Notes: a model not told the origin generated them from the letters alone. Positions 34,086-43,288 are shown, numbered from the stretch's first letter. The stretch is DNA of 64,000 nucleotides from Elusimicrobiota bacterium (GCA_022709755.1 JAKLIF010000002.1:395405-459404); one strand, 5' to 3'. Numbers and translations: made by a program.

Positions 34086-34691
34086 ATGTTTTCTCCCGAT
34101 CCACGGTTCCTGAGAATCGCCCGCCCCCTGTTGATGTCGTTGTTCATCCTGTCCGTGATGGTGTTCCTCTGGACTCCCTTCCGGTTTGCGTGGAGCGCCT
34201 ATGGACGATTCTGCCAGGCGCGGTCGGGAAGACCGTCGGTGGATCCGGCCGAGGTCGTCGAAACAACCCCCTGGGATTGGGTGTATCGCCGGATCCGTCC
34301 CGGAGTCCATTTCCAATCGGCGGACGGTGCGGTGCGTTCCGGGCAGACTCCGTCGCCGGGGCCGTCCGATTCCGATGTGGCCCTCCCCGACGCGATTCCA
34401 AGTTCCCCGTCGGCGGTCCTTCCTGATTCATCGAAAAAGGAGAGGCAGGTCGTTTTCCGTTTGTTGGCCCCCGCCGCCAAGAGCGTGTTCTTGGGGGGAT
34501 CGTTCAATAATTTCGATGCCAGAAGGATCAAGATGTCAAAGATGAGATCGGGCGTTTGGGAAACGACGGTCAAATTGCCTCCGGGGAAATATCTCTACAA
34601 GTTCAAAGTGGATGGCCGTTGGGAATTGGATCCGACCAATCCGGACAAGACGGCTCCGCCGAAAAGCGCGTCCCTCCTGGTGCTCCGGTGA
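34086..34691 (+). CDS. Membrane-anchored CBM48/AMPK-like glycogen-binding protein
   Basis: A 201-residue protein. One N-terminal hydrophobic span (~15-35; PLLMSLFILSVMVFLWTPF) is followed by a ~75-residue low-complexity linker. Residues ~118-200 form a CBM48/AMPK beta-like domain: QVVFRLLAPAAKSVFLGGSF, NNFD, GVWETTVKLPPGKYLYKFKV, DGRWELDPTNPDKT. These domains bind alpha-1,4-glucans. Its stop overlaps the start of a secreted protein with a glucodextranase-C module by one base, so both may act on an extracytoplasmic glucan. No catalytic domain is present. Confidence 0.83.
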   Translation: MFSPDPRFLRIARPLLMSLFILSVMVFLWTPFRFAWSAYGRFCQARSGRPSVDPAEVVETTPWDWVYRRIRPGVHFQSADGAVRSGQTPSPGPSDSDVALPDAIPSSPSAVLPDSSKKERQVVFRLLAPAAKSVFLGGSFNNFDARRIKMSKMRSGVWETTVKLPPGKYLYKFKVDGRWELDPTNPDKTAPPKSASLLVLR

Positions 34692-36619
34692 TGAAAAGGT
34701 TTTCTTTTTGTCTATGGGGAACCCTGTTTTCCATGCTGGCGGGCATTGGCGTGTCGTTCGCGGAAGAACCGGCGGAAGGGGTTGAATCGGAGTCCTCGAA
34801 GCGGGTGACCGTGGTGTGGGTCCCAACGCCCGGGACCGACCCGTTGGGGAGCGCGCAGTATCTGGAATCCCATCCCCATCTCAGGGTGACCGTCGTTTTG
34901 AAGGAAGGCTTCTTCGGCGAGGAAGAAAAGGATTTGCAGGCCTGGAAGATCTTTTCCCATCTTCGATCCCGCGATCAGATCGATTTGGCTCTCGTGGTGC
35001 CGGGGGACCCGCTCCTGGCGCTCCTTCAAGACACAGACCGTGCCGGCGAATCCCTCCCTTCCGGACAATCTCTGCCGCCGAAGTACGCGTGGCCCGAGGA
35101 TGTGCTGGCCCATCTGATCAATGCTCAATCCCAATATGAACAGCTTTGGCAGGCGGATCCGCAAGGGATCGTCTTCCCTGGGAGTCCCACGGGCCCCAAG
35201 GTTCCCGATCTGACGCTGTTCGAGGCGCTGGATAAGGTCTCATTGAGATGGGTTCTGTTGACGGATCATCCGGATGTCACTCCGGGGATTTACGCCGGCT
35301 TGACTCCGAAGATCGTCTGCCCTCTCGTCGTGTCTGACAGAAAGACGGCCGGTCAACGGTCTGTCTTGCCGAAGCTGGATTATTCATCCGAATTGACCCC
35401 GCCGATTCTGCTGGGAAATCTGGAGGATGTCCAGGATTTGTGGGTGCTGGCGGGGGGGAGCTCGGTCGTCCGGGGACGTTTCCTTTCCGAGGCGATCGAA
35501 GAATCCGTGGATACCCCGATCTGGCCGGGGGTGGACCGGCAGGTTGAGGATATGTCATCTTGGATCGGAGAGCCCGAGGAGAACGCCGCCTGGCAATTAT
35601 TGGGGATGGCCCGAGGAGACATCGAGAGATACAAGGATTCCGGCAAGGCCGAGGTGACCTTGTTGGACGCGGCGCTGAATGAGCTGTATTCCGCCCAGAA
35701 ATCCGCCCTTTTCTATTATTTCGGAGCCGATTATGACTCCGGTCGCGACGAGGAACTCAAACGGGAGTTCCTCGCGACGTTGGCCCAGGTTTACAGGTTG
35801 ATCCGCCAACCCATCCCCGAGATATTGCTTCAGCCGTTCTCTCGGATCATCACGATGCTCCAGGACAGCACGGAGATGGAGACGACGGTTCAATCCGGCT
35901 ACGGTTTTGTCAGGTGGAAAGACGTCCTTCATGACGACCGGGGGCCCGGTGACTATTTTTATCCGGAAGGGAAGGAATTTTCGTCAGGATCCTGGGACAT
36001 CCAGACGTTCGATGTTTCGGTCCAGGAGCAAAGCGTCGTGTTCAGCTTCTACATGGGGTCTCTGGAGAATCCATGGGGTGGCCCGTTGGGGTTCAGTCTG
36101 CCCATGATCGACGTGTATATGGATATCAATCACCAGCGTTCGGCGGGTTCCGTCCAGATGTTGCCGGGCCGTCCCGGAGTGATCGACGGACAGAATGCGT
36201 GGGAATACGCCCTGACAGTAGACGGATGGGGGGCTCATTTGTTTCAATATAATCCGGGTAAGATCACGGAGGAAGGGGCCCCGCCCAAAGTCAAAGTGGT
36301 GCGCGATTCGGGACTGATCCGCGTGGAGGTGTCCAAGACGCTTCTTCGAGGAGATCCCTTGAAATTCGGGTATGCGGTGTTGGTGATGGGGCGCGCGGGT
36401 TCCTCCGGTCAGACGGTGAAAGACAATCAGGGTCTGGAGATCGGTGTTCCCATGCCGGTCTTGAAGGATCCTGGGCCGGGGAACTTCGGCGGCTCTCTTC
36501 CCAATGCGGCGGCTTCCCCCTACTTGGATTTACTGGTTCCTCCCGGTTTGACACAGGCACAAGTTTTGGGCGTCTATAAAAAAGGGAAAGACGCATTGAT
36601 TCCCTTCGTGAAGGAGTGA
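34691..36619 (+). CDS. Secreted GH57-like protein with glucodextranase C-terminal module
   Basis: A 642-residue protein with a signal peptide (~1-24; GTLFSMLAGIGVSFAEE). Residues ~30-380 resemble a degenerate GH57/polysaccharide-processing barrel (VLKEGFFGEEEKDLQAWKIF, YEQLWQADPQGIVFPGSP), but I cannot point to the catalytic acid residues. Residues ~405-640 match the glucodextranase C-terminal DOMON-like module: DDRGPGDYFYPEG, QTFDVSVQEQ, ENPWGGPLGFSLPMIDVYMD. Start ATG 34691 overlaps the previous stop by one base; a longer frame from 34556 was rejected because it lacks the signal peptide position. It is followed 2 bases later by an HtrA protease gene, suggesting an envelope operon. Confidence 0.75.
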   Translation: MKRFSFCLWGTLFSMLAGIGVSFAEEPAEGVESESSKRVTVVWVPTPGTDPLGSAQYLESHPHLRVTVVLKEGFFGEEEKDLQAWKIFSHLRSRDQIDLALVVPGDPLLALLQDTDRAGESLPSGQSLPPKYAWPEDVLAHLINAQSQYEQLWQADPQGIVFPGSPTGPKVPDLTLFEALDKVSLRWVLLTDHPDVTPGIYAGLTPKIVCPLVVSDRKTAGQRSVLPKLDYSSELTPPILLGNLEDVQDLWVLAGGSSVVRGRFLSEAIEESVDTPIWPGVDRQVEDMSSWIGEPEENAAWQLLGMARGDIERYKDSGKAEVTLLDAALNELYSAQKSALFYYFGADYDSGRDEELKREFLATLAQVYRLIRQPIPEILLQPFSRIITMLQDSTEMETTVQSGYGFVRWKDVLHDDRGPGDYFYPEGKEFSSGSWDIQTFDVSVQEQSVVFSFYMGSLENPWGGPLGFSLPMIDVYMDINHQRSAGSVQMLPGRPGVIDGQNAWEYALTVDGWGAHLFQYNPGKITEEGAPPKVKVVRDSGLIRVEVSKTLLRGDPLKFGYAVLVMGRAGSSGQTVKDNQGLEIGVPMPVLKDPGPGNFGGSLPNAAASPYLDLLVPPGLTQAQVLGVYKKGKDALIPFVKE

Positions 36620-36620
36620 G

Positions 36621-38165
36621 ATGAAACGTTCGATCCAGATCGTTCTGGCGGGGCTACTGATCCTCCTGTTATGGGGGCTCGTCGGTCGTCGACCGATCTC
36701 GTTCCTCTGCCCCTCGAAACCGGCCCGCGGCGCCGCCGCCCCCGTGGTGGAGCCCGGCGTTCTCAATCTTCAGGATTCTTTTTCGCGGGTCGCCGCGCAA
36801 TCCAAGCCGGCGGTCGTCAGTATCTCCACCGTGCATGTGGAGTCCGAGGAATACGTCCCTTATGAGTTCTATTTCGGGGATCCTTTTAATGATTTTTTTG
36901 AGGATTATTTCGGTTCCGAAGGCCCTTCGCGCTCCGTGCCTCGCCGCCGGATGAACCCGCCCAAGATACAGCGGAAATTCAAAGGGATGGGGTCCGGAGT
37001 GATCATCGATGCGAAAGGGTACATCCTGACCAACGAACACGTCATCCGCGACGCGAACGAGATCAAGGTGACGGTGATGGATCCGGATGAGAAGATCTAC
37101 ACCGGGAAGGTGGTCGGGAGCGATTCCCGCACAGATTTGGCCGTCATCCGCATCAAGGCCGGCAAGGATTTTTCCTCCCTTCCCCTGGCGGATTCCGACA
37201 AGGTCCGGGTGGGGGATTGGGCCATCGCCGTCGGCAGCCCGTTCGGACTGGAACACACCGTGACGGTGGGGGTCATTTCGGCGGTCCGTCAATCCCTCTC
37301 GATCGAGGGAAAGAATTTTAAAAACCTGCTTCAGACCGATGCGGCCATCAATCAGGGGAATTCGGGCGGGCCCCTCTTGAACATTCAGGGGGAGGTGATC
37401 GGAATCAATACCGCCATCTATGCTCCGACCGGTGTGTTCGCGGGGGTGGGTTTTGCCATTCCGGTGAACCGGGCCCGCGAGATATTGACGGATCTCATTG
37501 AAAAAGGGAAAGTGGTGCGAGGATGGATGGGGGTGGAGATTGCCCCGCTGAACGATGTCCTCTCGCGGCAGTTCAAGATCTCCGATGGAAAAGGCGTGCT
37601 GATCAACAGCGTCATGAGGGGGTCTCCGGCGGAAAAGGCCGGTCTTAAAAGGGGGGACGTTGTTCGTCAGTTCGCCGGGATGACAGTGGAGAACGCGGAA
37701 TCGCTCCAGGACGCGGTGGCCAAGACTCCTCCGAAAAAGAGGGTCCAGATCAAGATCATCCGCCAGGGACAGGAACAGACGTTGGAATTGGTGACCGGCG
37801 AGATGCCGTCCGGTTCCGAGCCCTCCTCGTCGGACTCGGATGAAAAACAGGACAAGACCGAACCGGACACGGAGGAAAAAATATGGGAGGGTGCCGTCTT
37901 GAAGACATCGTCGGCGGCGCTGGCCAAGAGGCTCGGCGCTCCGGATTCCGCCGGAGTGCTCGTGATGCAGGTCCGTCCGGGTAGCGTGGCGGAGGAGATG
38001 GAATTGGTGGAAGGGGACTTGATCCTGGGGGTGAACGGGACTCCGACCCCCGATCTCACATCGTTTTTGAAAATCGCGGAAGCCAACTCGTTGAAGAAGG
38101 GGATTGTCCTGGACGTCAATCGCCAGGGCCGCCCCCTCTATCTCAGTTATCAAAAGGCGGATTGA
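36621..38165 (+). CDS. degQ: HtrA/DegP-family serine protease with two PDZ domains
   Basis: A 514-residue envelope protease with an N-terminal signal anchor (~5-22; IQIVLAGLLILLLWGLVG). The trypsin-like domain (~105-290) has the full triad H140 (TNEHVIRD), D172 (SRTDLAVI) and S248 (GNSGGPL). PDZ1 spans ~300-385 (VLINSVMRGSPAEKAGLKRG) and PDZ2 ~415-510 (VLVMQVRPGSVAEEMELVEG), separated by a Glu/Ser/Asp-rich linker at ~390-410. It degrades or refolds misfolded periplasmic proteins. An acidic, aromatic insertion (FYFGDPFNDFFEDYFG) in the LA-loop region is typical of DegQ-like proteins. AAGGAG precedes the start. Confidence 0.93.
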   Translation: MKRSIQIVLAGLLILLLWGLVGRRPISFLCPSKPARGAAAPVVEPGVLNLQDSFSRVAAQSKPAVVSISTVHVESEEYVPYEFYFGDPFNDFFEDYFGSEGPSRSVPRRRMNPPKIQRKFKGMGSGVIIDAKGYILTNEHVIRDANEIKVTVMDPDEKIYTGKVVGSDSRTDLAVIRIKAGKDFSSLPLADSDKVRVGDWAIAVGSPFGLEHTVTVGVISAVRQSLSIEGKNFKNLLQTDAAINQGNSGGPLLNIQGEVIGINTAIYAPTGVFAGVGFAIPVNRAREILTDLIEKGKVVRGWMGVEIAPLNDVLSRQFKISDGKGVLINSVMRGSPAEKAGLKRGDVVRQFAGMTVENAESLQDAVAKTPPKKRVQIKIIRQGQEQTLELVTGEMPSGSEPSSSDSDEKQDKTEPDTEEKIWEGAVLKTSSAALAKRLGAPDSAGVLVMQVRPGSVAEEMELVEGDLILGVNGTPTPDLTSFLKIAEANSLKKGIVLDVNRQGRPLYLSYQKAD

Positions 38166-38167
38166 TC

Positions 38168-39088
38168 ATGACCACGCGGGTTCTTCTCGTTGAAGACGAC
38201 ACCGATTTGCAGGAGTTCATGCGATTCGTCCTGGAACAGGAGAAATATCAGGTTCTCAGCGCCACCGACGGTCTGTCCGCCCTCGAGATGGCCCGGAAAG
38301 AGAGGCCCGATATCATCCTGTTGGACGTCCTCCTTCCGAAGATGCACGGGTATGAGGTCTGCGATAAACTGCGCCAGGACCCCGCGACCTGTCTGATCCC
38401 CATCATGATGGTCACCTCTCTGACAGCCATCAAGGACAGGCTCACCGGAATCAAACTGGGCGCCGATGAATATGTCTCGAAACCGTTTGAACCGGTCGAA
38501 CTGTTGGCTCGCATGGAGCGCCTGCTCTCGCGCGTTCGTCAGAACCTGGCGGCCAACCCGTTGACGGGCCTGGCCGGCAACGTCGCCCTGGAACAGGAAC
38601 TCCACCGGCGGATCACGGACAAGGAATCCTTTTCTCTCTGCCTGGCCGACGTCAACCGCTTCCGGAATTACAACGAACGTTACGGGTTCGAGCGCGGCGA
38701 TGGAGTCCTCCGCCTCTTCGCCACCGTGCTCCGGAGTGCCACCGTCGAACTGGGGAACCGAAATGATCTGGTGGCGCATCTCGGTCAGGATGATTTCGCG
38801 ATCGTCAGCACTCCCACCCGGGGTGAGGTCGTGTCGATTCGCGTATTGGAGAATACCGAAGAGCTGATTTTGCTCCAATATGATGAGAACGAACGGACCC
38901 AGGGACACAGCATGGTCCGGGATAAGAATGATCGCGAGACGTCCGTTCCCTTTCTCAGCATGGCCATCGGGATGGTGGATGTGATGCCGGGTCTTTATCA
39001 ACACCAAGCCCAGGTTTTTGACAGGGCCCGTACGGCTCTCCAGGAAGCGAAGGCCAAGGGCGGGAACCAATTGGTTCGCGTCAGTTGA
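38168..39088 (+). CDS. Response regulator with degenerate GGDEF domain
   Basis: A 306-residue protein. The receiver domain (1-122) has the acidic pocket ED10D11, phospho-acceptor D53 in IILLDVLLPK and the conserved lysine in YVSKPFEP. A short helical linker leads to a GGDEF-like fold (~130-300): NPLTGLAGNVALEQEL and FSLCLADVNRFRNYNERYGF match the entry motif and metal-site region. The signature GG(D/E)EF is replaced by LGQDDF, so diguanylate cyclase activity is doubtful; GTP sensing or protein binding is more likely. ATG 38168 is preferred to TTG 38162. It follows HtrA by 2 bases and may be co-transcribed with it. Confidence 0.87.
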   Translation: MTTRVLLVEDDTDLQEFMRFVLEQEKYQVLSATDGLSALEMARKERPDIILLDVLLPKMHGYEVCDKLRQDPATCLIPIMMVTSLTAIKDRLTGIKLGADEYVSKPFEPVELLARMERLLSRVRQNLAANPLTGLAGNVALEQELHRRITDKESFSLCLADVNRFRNYNERYGFERGDGVLRLFATVLRSATVELGNRNDLVAHLGQDDFAIVSTPTRGEVVSIRVLENTEELILLQYDENERTQGHSMVRDKNDRETSVPFLSMAIGMVDVMPGLYQHQAQVFDRARTALQEAKAKGGNQLVRVS

Positions 39089-39157
39089 TTTCCGCGTCGA
39101 GAAATATCTGACCGTCCCGGGATCATTCTCAGTTCACCGCCCCTCCCATCACATCGT

Positions 39158-39631
39158 ATGAAGAAGTGGCGCCCCCTCTTGATCGGAATCGTTGTCTGCC
39201 AGTCAGTGGGGGTGATCGGGGGGTTGATCACACGCCCCGAGATCTCCTCCTGGTATGTGTTTCTGAATAAACCCTCCTGGACTCCCCCGGCATGGGTTTT
39301 TGCACCAGTTTGGACGGTCCTTTATGTCATGATGGGGATATCCGTCGGACTGGTCCTGCAGGGTCCTGACGGGGATCGGGAGATCCGGTTCCCTGTCGGG
39401 ATGTTCATCCTTCAGTTGATTATGAATCTGGCGTGGTCTGTTTTGTTTTTTAGTTTCCATCTGATCGGTTTGGCGCTCGTGGAGATTCTGTTCCTCTGGA
39501 TCGTCATCGGGATCACCATCCTGTCTTTCGGGAAACAGAGACTTTCGGCGGCGTTGCTGTTGGTCCCGTATTGGGTCTGGGTGGGTTTTGCATCGGTTCT
39601 GAACTATGGTTTCCTCCGGATGAACCCGTGA
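39158..39631 (+). CDS. tspO: TspO/MBR family membrane protein
   Basis: A 157-residue protein with five hydrophobic helices, the TspO size and topology. KPSWTPPAWVFAPVWTVLYV is the diagnostic loop and second helix, followed by QLIMNLAWSVLFFSFHLIGL and a last helix ending YWVWVGFASVLNYGFLRMN. TspO proteins bind porphyrins and are linked to tetrapyrrole or stress control. It lies 69 bases after the response regulator and 15 bases before the DUF1232 gene. Confidence 0.95.
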   Translation: MKKWRPLLIGIVVCQSVGVIGGLITRPEISSWYVFLNKPSWTPPAWVFAPVWTVLYVMMGISVGLVLQGPDGDREIRFPVGMFILQLIMNLAWSVLFFSFHLIGLALVEILFLWIVIGITILSFGKQRLSAALLLVPYWVWVGFASVLNYGFLRMNP

Positions 39632-39646
39632 GGGAGGAGCCGGCGT

Positions 39647-39934
39647 ATGGGACTCCTTGAAAAATGCGGGGCCGCGGCGCAGCGGATCCGAGGGGAATTA
39701 CGCGTTTATGAATTGATGTTGAAAGACGAGCGAACCCCCCGGGTTTCGAAGATATTTCTTGGATTGGCCGTCGGATACGCGCTGACTCCGATCGATATCA
39801 TCCCCGATTTCATCCCCCTGATCGGTCATCTGGATGACGCGGTGCTGATTCCGCTGTTGGTCTGGGTCGCCCTCCGGTCGGTCCCCCGCGCGGTGATCGA
39901 CGATTGCCGGCGCGCGGCGATGAGAGCCGAGTGA
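39647..39934 (+). CDS. DUF1232 (YkvA-like) membrane protein
   Basis: A 95-residue protein. DERTPRVSKIFLGLAVGYAL, then TPIDIIPDFIPLIGHLDDAV and a final hydrophobic helix, is the exact DUF1232 signature (P-I-D-x-I-P-D-(F/L)-I-P-x-(I/L)-G-x-(L/I)-D-D). Function is unknown across the family; it is usually encoded in membrane or stress contexts. GGGAGGAG precedes the start. It is a likely partner transcript of tspO. Confidence 0.9.
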   Translation: MGLLEKCGAAAQRIRGELRVYELMLKDERTPRVSKIFLGLAVGYALTPIDIIPDFIPLIGHLDDAVLIPLLVWVALRSVPRAVIDDCRRAAMRAE

Positions 39935-39970
39935 GGGTTTCATACACAGAGTCTCGGGAGGAACATTAGC

Positions 39971-41425
39971 ATGACGCCAGAAATGGCCGGCGATCGTCAG
40001 TCGCCGGATACTCAAAATGCAAAACGGGAAAAGACGACCGTGGCCTTGACGTCGGTCGTTGCCGCTGTTTTTTTGACGTCGGTCAAGTTGGTCATTGGTT
40101 TGATGACCAACAGTCTTGGAATATTGTCCGAAGCGGCTCATTCGGGACTGGACCTTGTCGCCGCCGTGGTGACCTGGATGGCTGTGCGTTTGTCGGACCG
40201 GCCCGCCGACCGAGAACACCATTACGGGCATGGAAAGATCGAGAACTTGTCGGCTTTGATTGAATCCCTCCTTTTGCTCATCACGTGTGTTTGGATCATC
40301 TATGAGGCGGTGAATAGGATCTGGTTCAAGACGGTGGACATCGAGGCCAGTGGTTGGGCTTTCATCGTGATGATTGTGTCGATCGCAGTGGATTGGGGCA
40401 GGTCCCGGGCCCTTTATCGCGCCGCAAAGAAACACCAGAGCCAGGCGCTGGAAGCGGATGCGCTCCATTTCTCGACAGATATCTGGAGCAGTGCGGTCGT
40501 TATCGCCGGCCTGATCTTGGTTCGGCTCGCCGCTTTTTGGCCGGCCCAGAAGACATGGCTTTTAAAGGCGGATTCGTTCGCCGCGTTGGTGGTGGCAGGG
40601 ATCGTGATCTGGGTTAGTCTGAAACTGGGGGCGCGCACCGTCGATGCTTTGTTGGACAAGGCGCCCGCCGGCCTGGAAGAAGAGCTGAGGAGAGTCGTCT
40701 CCGGAGTGGAACACGTCAAGGAATGCGGAGCGCTCCGTCTCCGGACCGCCGGATCCGTCACGTTCATCGAGGTGACGGTTCTGGTCGCGCCGGATCTGCC
40801 GACGGCGCTCTCCCACGAGATCGCCACGCATGTCGAGAGGACCGTCTTGACTGTTTGCCCTCGGGGGGACGTGACGGTCCATATAGAGACTACGGCATCG
40901 GATTCCAGCGTGGAGAGTCAGGTCCGGAAAATCGCCGCCCGGATCGGGCTGGGGGTCCACGATATCCGCATCCAATCTCTGGGCAAGGGGTATCATGCCG
41001 ACCTCGACATCGAGGTGGAGGCCGGTCTCTCCGTGGGAGAGGCACATCGGATCGTGACGGAGTTTGAGAAACAGCTTCGTCGCGAGGTCAAGAAGCTGCT
41101 GAATGTGGAGTCTCATATCGAGGTGGCTCCTCCCTCAGAACAGGGGAAAGGAAAGGACATCACCGCTCAGAGCGGAGACATGGTCCGTCAGATCCGGGCA
41201 ATCGTGAGATCGTTCAATGGGATCGGGGAATGTCATAAGGTCAGGATCCGTCAGGTCGTCGAGACGTTGTATGTGTCGATGCATTGCACGTGCCCTCCCG
41301 GGATCACCATGGAGGAAGCTCATCGGCGATCCATGCAATTGGAGGCCAGATTCCGTGAAACATGGCCGACGGTAGAGCATTTCCTGATCCATATCGAGCC
41401 GGGGGCGCCCCGACCCGGGAATTGA
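39971..41425 (+). CDS. Cation diffusion facilitator with extended cytosolic region
   Basis: A 484-residue metal/proton antiporter. Six helices fill residues ~20-215, with the two metal-site pairs H-x3-D in SEAAHSGLDLVAA and H-x3-D in ALHFSTDIWSS, and YGHGKIENL in the TM2-3 loop. The usual CDF ends after one ~80-residue dimerisation domain. Here the cytosolic part runs ~265 residues and reads as three successive ZT-dimer-like units: ~235-310, ~315-385 (GVHDIRIQSLGKGYHADLDI) and ~400-475 (ECHKVRIRQVVETLYVSMH). Likely substrate is Zn, Fe or Mn. GGGAGGAAC precedes the ATG. Confidence 0.9.
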   Translation: MTPEMAGDRQSPDTQNAKREKTTVALTSVVAAVFLTSVKLVIGLMTNSLGILSEAAHSGLDLVAAVVTWMAVRLSDRPADREHHYGHGKIENLSALIESLLLLITCVWIIYEAVNRIWFKTVDIEASGWAFIVMIVSIAVDWGRSRALYRAAKKHQSQALEADALHFSTDIWSSAVVIAGLILVRLAAFWPAQKTWLLKADSFAALVVAGIVIWVSLKLGARTVDALLDKAPAGLEEELRRVVSGVEHVKECGALRLRTAGSVTFIEVTVLVAPDLPTALSHEIATHVERTVLTVCPRGDVTVHIETTASDSSVESQVRKIAARIGLGVHDIRIQSLGKGYHADLDIEVEAGLSVGEAHRIVTEFEKQLRREVKKLLNVESHIEVAPPSEQGKGKDITAQSGDMVRQIRAIVRSFNGIGECHKVRIRQVVETLYVSMHCTCPPGITMEEAHRRSMQLEARFRETWPTVEHFLIHIEPGAPRPGN

Positions 41426-41501
41426 TGTGCGAGGGACGGAGAGATATTTTTTAGAAGTGCCGCAGATGTTTTGATTGATCCCGCCGAAGCGAAATCCCAA
41501 C

Positions 41502-42908
41502 TTACGAGACGTGTGGTAAAAGGAATGCCGCGACGAAACAGGCCGCCACGACGTACATGAACGGGTGGACTTTTTTTCGGGCCAGCGTTTTCATCAACGT
41601 GTAGCTGATGAATCCGAATCCGATCCCATGGCTGATGCTGTACGTCATCGGAATACCGACGATCGTCAGGAAGGCGGGGAAAGACTCGTCGAATTGGTCC
41701 CACTCGATGTCCCGGATCGTCCGCATCATCAATGCGCCGACCACGATCAGGGCGGCGGCCGTGATGGGGTAGACGAAATAGTCCCCGGCTCCGGCCGGAG
41801 ACAGCACATCCGGAGGGGCCTGGAACCCTGATGAGACGAAAAGTTGATATTGAGAGGCGTTCGGGAGCCTGTACCCTCCCCCGATCACCTGGATGAGGGG
41901 AGCCAAGAAGGAGGCGAGAAGGAACAATACTCCGGTGGCGATCGCCGATAACCCGGTCCTTCCGCCTTCCGCCACACCCGCCGCCGATTCGATATAGGTG
42001 GTGATGGAACTGGATCCGATCAGTCCCCCGAAAAGGGCTCCGAACGAATCCACCAGGAGGATCCGGCGGGCTCCGGGCACTTTGCCGTCGGGTCCGATGA
42101 ATCCGGCCTGTTCACCGACCGCCATCACGGTCCCCAGTGTATCGAAGAAATCGGTCAGCATCACGGAAAACACGGTGGTGAGAAGCAGCGGTGTGAACAC
42201 GGACCAGAGCGCCCACCGGTTACCGACACGATGGAAAGGGGCCCCCCATGAGCCGAAGTCCGGCCAAGAAACGAACGCGGCGGGCCAAGAGGCCACCCCC
42301 CAGAGTAAGGCGGCCAGTGTGGCCGTGATGAGACCCCAAAGAATAGCCCCCTTGACCCGCAGGGACATGAAAGCCAATATGGCCAGAAGCCCGACCAGGG
42401 TCACCCAGACGTATCGTTGTGAAAAATCGCCCAATGCGACCAGGGTGATGGGCGCCGGACGGATGATTCCGCCTTCGTTCAGGCCGATCACCGTGATGAA
42501 CAAGCCGATCCCGACGCCGATCGCCCTCTTCAAGTTCGGGGGGATGGCGTTCATGACGGCTTCCCTCAGTCCCACCAACACCAGGAGGAGGATGATCAAT
42601 CCCTCGAGGAAGATGACGGACATCCCGACTTGCCAGGGGACGTGGGATTGCTGGAATCCGATGACGGAGAAGGCGATGACGGCGTTGAGACCCATTCCGG
42701 AAGCCATGGCCAGGGGCCGATGGGTGATGAATCCCATCAAGAGGCACAGGATGCCGGCTCCAAGAGCCGTCGCCGTGGCGGCGGCGGCGAAGGGTACTCC
42801 GGCGGCCGACAGGATCGCCGGATTCACGAAGAGGATATAGGACATCGTCAGGAACGTCGTGGTCCCCGCCATCAATTCTGTTTTAATGTTCGAGGGTGTG
42901 TCTGTCAT
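41502..42908 (-). CDS. NCS2 family purine permease (AzgA-like)
   Basis: A 468-residue, ~12-14 helix transporter. TELMAGTTTFLTMSYILFVN, NPAILSAAGVPFAAAATATA, MGLNAVIAFSVI and TDFFDTLGTVMAVGEQAGFI are hallmark strings of the AzgA (guanine/hypoxanthine/adenine) branch of nucleobase-cation symporters, and SSSITTYIESAAGVAEGGRT is its second signature. ATG 42908 gives this standard N-terminus; 40 further upstream codons are open but non-conserved and overlap the spacer. It lies at the distal end of the minus-strand array that contains a molybdenum hydroxylase and AllFGH homologues, so purine uptake for that pathway is plausible, although three unrelated genes intervene. Confidence 0.92.
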   Translation of the reverse strand: MTDTPSNIKTELMAGTTTFLTMSYILFVNPAILSAAGVPFAAAATATALGAGILCLLMGFITHRPLAMASGMGLNAVIAFSVIGFQQSHVPWQVGMSVIFLEGLIILLLVLVGLREAVMNAIPPNLKRAIGVGIGLFITVIGLNEGGIIRPAPITLVALGDFSQRYVWVTLVGLLAILAFMSLRVKGAILWGLITATLAALLWGVASWPAAFVSWPDFGSWGAPFHRVGNRWALWSVFTPLLLTTVFSVMLTDFFDTLGTVMAVGEQAGFIGPDGKVPGARRILLVDSFGALFGGLIGSSSITTYIESAAGVAEGGRTGLSAIATGVLFLLASFLAPLIQVIGGGYRLPNASQYQLFVSSGFQAPPDVLSPAGAGDYFVYPITAAALIVVGALMMRTIRDIEWDQFDESFPAFLTIVGIPMTYSISHGIGFGFISYTLMKTLARKKVHPFMYVVAACFVAAFLLPHVS

Positions 42909-42958
42909 GGGGATATCGGGGGATGCGGATCTTGTCGGGGGACAACGAGATTGAGATC

Positions 42959-43285
42959 TCAGGTGTTTGTCGATTCGTTCGTCGGGGAAGACTTCGGGTG
43001 GACAGGGAGCTGAGACTGGAGAATGCATCGGCGCATGTGGGAATACCGTTTCCAGCCGACGAGGGAGACGACCATCGAGGAGAAAATAAACATGATTCCC
43101 AGTCCCTGGAGGAGCGGGTTCAAGAAGAATTTGAGGAGCCCCAGTCCGGTCAGAAGCAGGGCGAGGGCGGTGCGGATGTAAGACAGTAACGTGCGTTCAT
43201 TGGCGAGATGGGTCCTGTCGAGGGCGAGTCTGTCGCGAAGGATGAGCGTCTCTTTGTCGAGCTGTCCGTAGGGGAAAGAGGTCAC
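42959..43285 (-). CDS. DUF202 (YidH-like) membrane protein
   Basis: A 108-residue protein starting at GTG 43285. LALDRTHLANERTLLSYIRT is the DUF202 signature, followed by two hydrophobic helices (ALALLLTGLGLLKFFLNPLL and IMFIFSSMVVSLVGW). The C-terminal tail is hydrophilic. Function of the family is unknown. It lies 3 bases from the response regulator upstream and 50 bases from the permease downstream, and is probably co-transcribed with both. Confidence 0.9.
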   Translation of the reverse strand: MTSFPYGQLDKETLILRDRLALDRTHLANERTLLSYIRTALALLLTGLGLLKFFLNPLLQGLGIMFIFSSMVVSLVGWKRYSHMRRCILQSQLPVHPKSSPTNESTNT

Positions 43286-43288
43286 GGA

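Noticed and set aside
36669..38153. 494-residue minus-strand open frame
   Set aside because: It is antisense to HtrA, which has a complete catalytic triad and PDZ domains.
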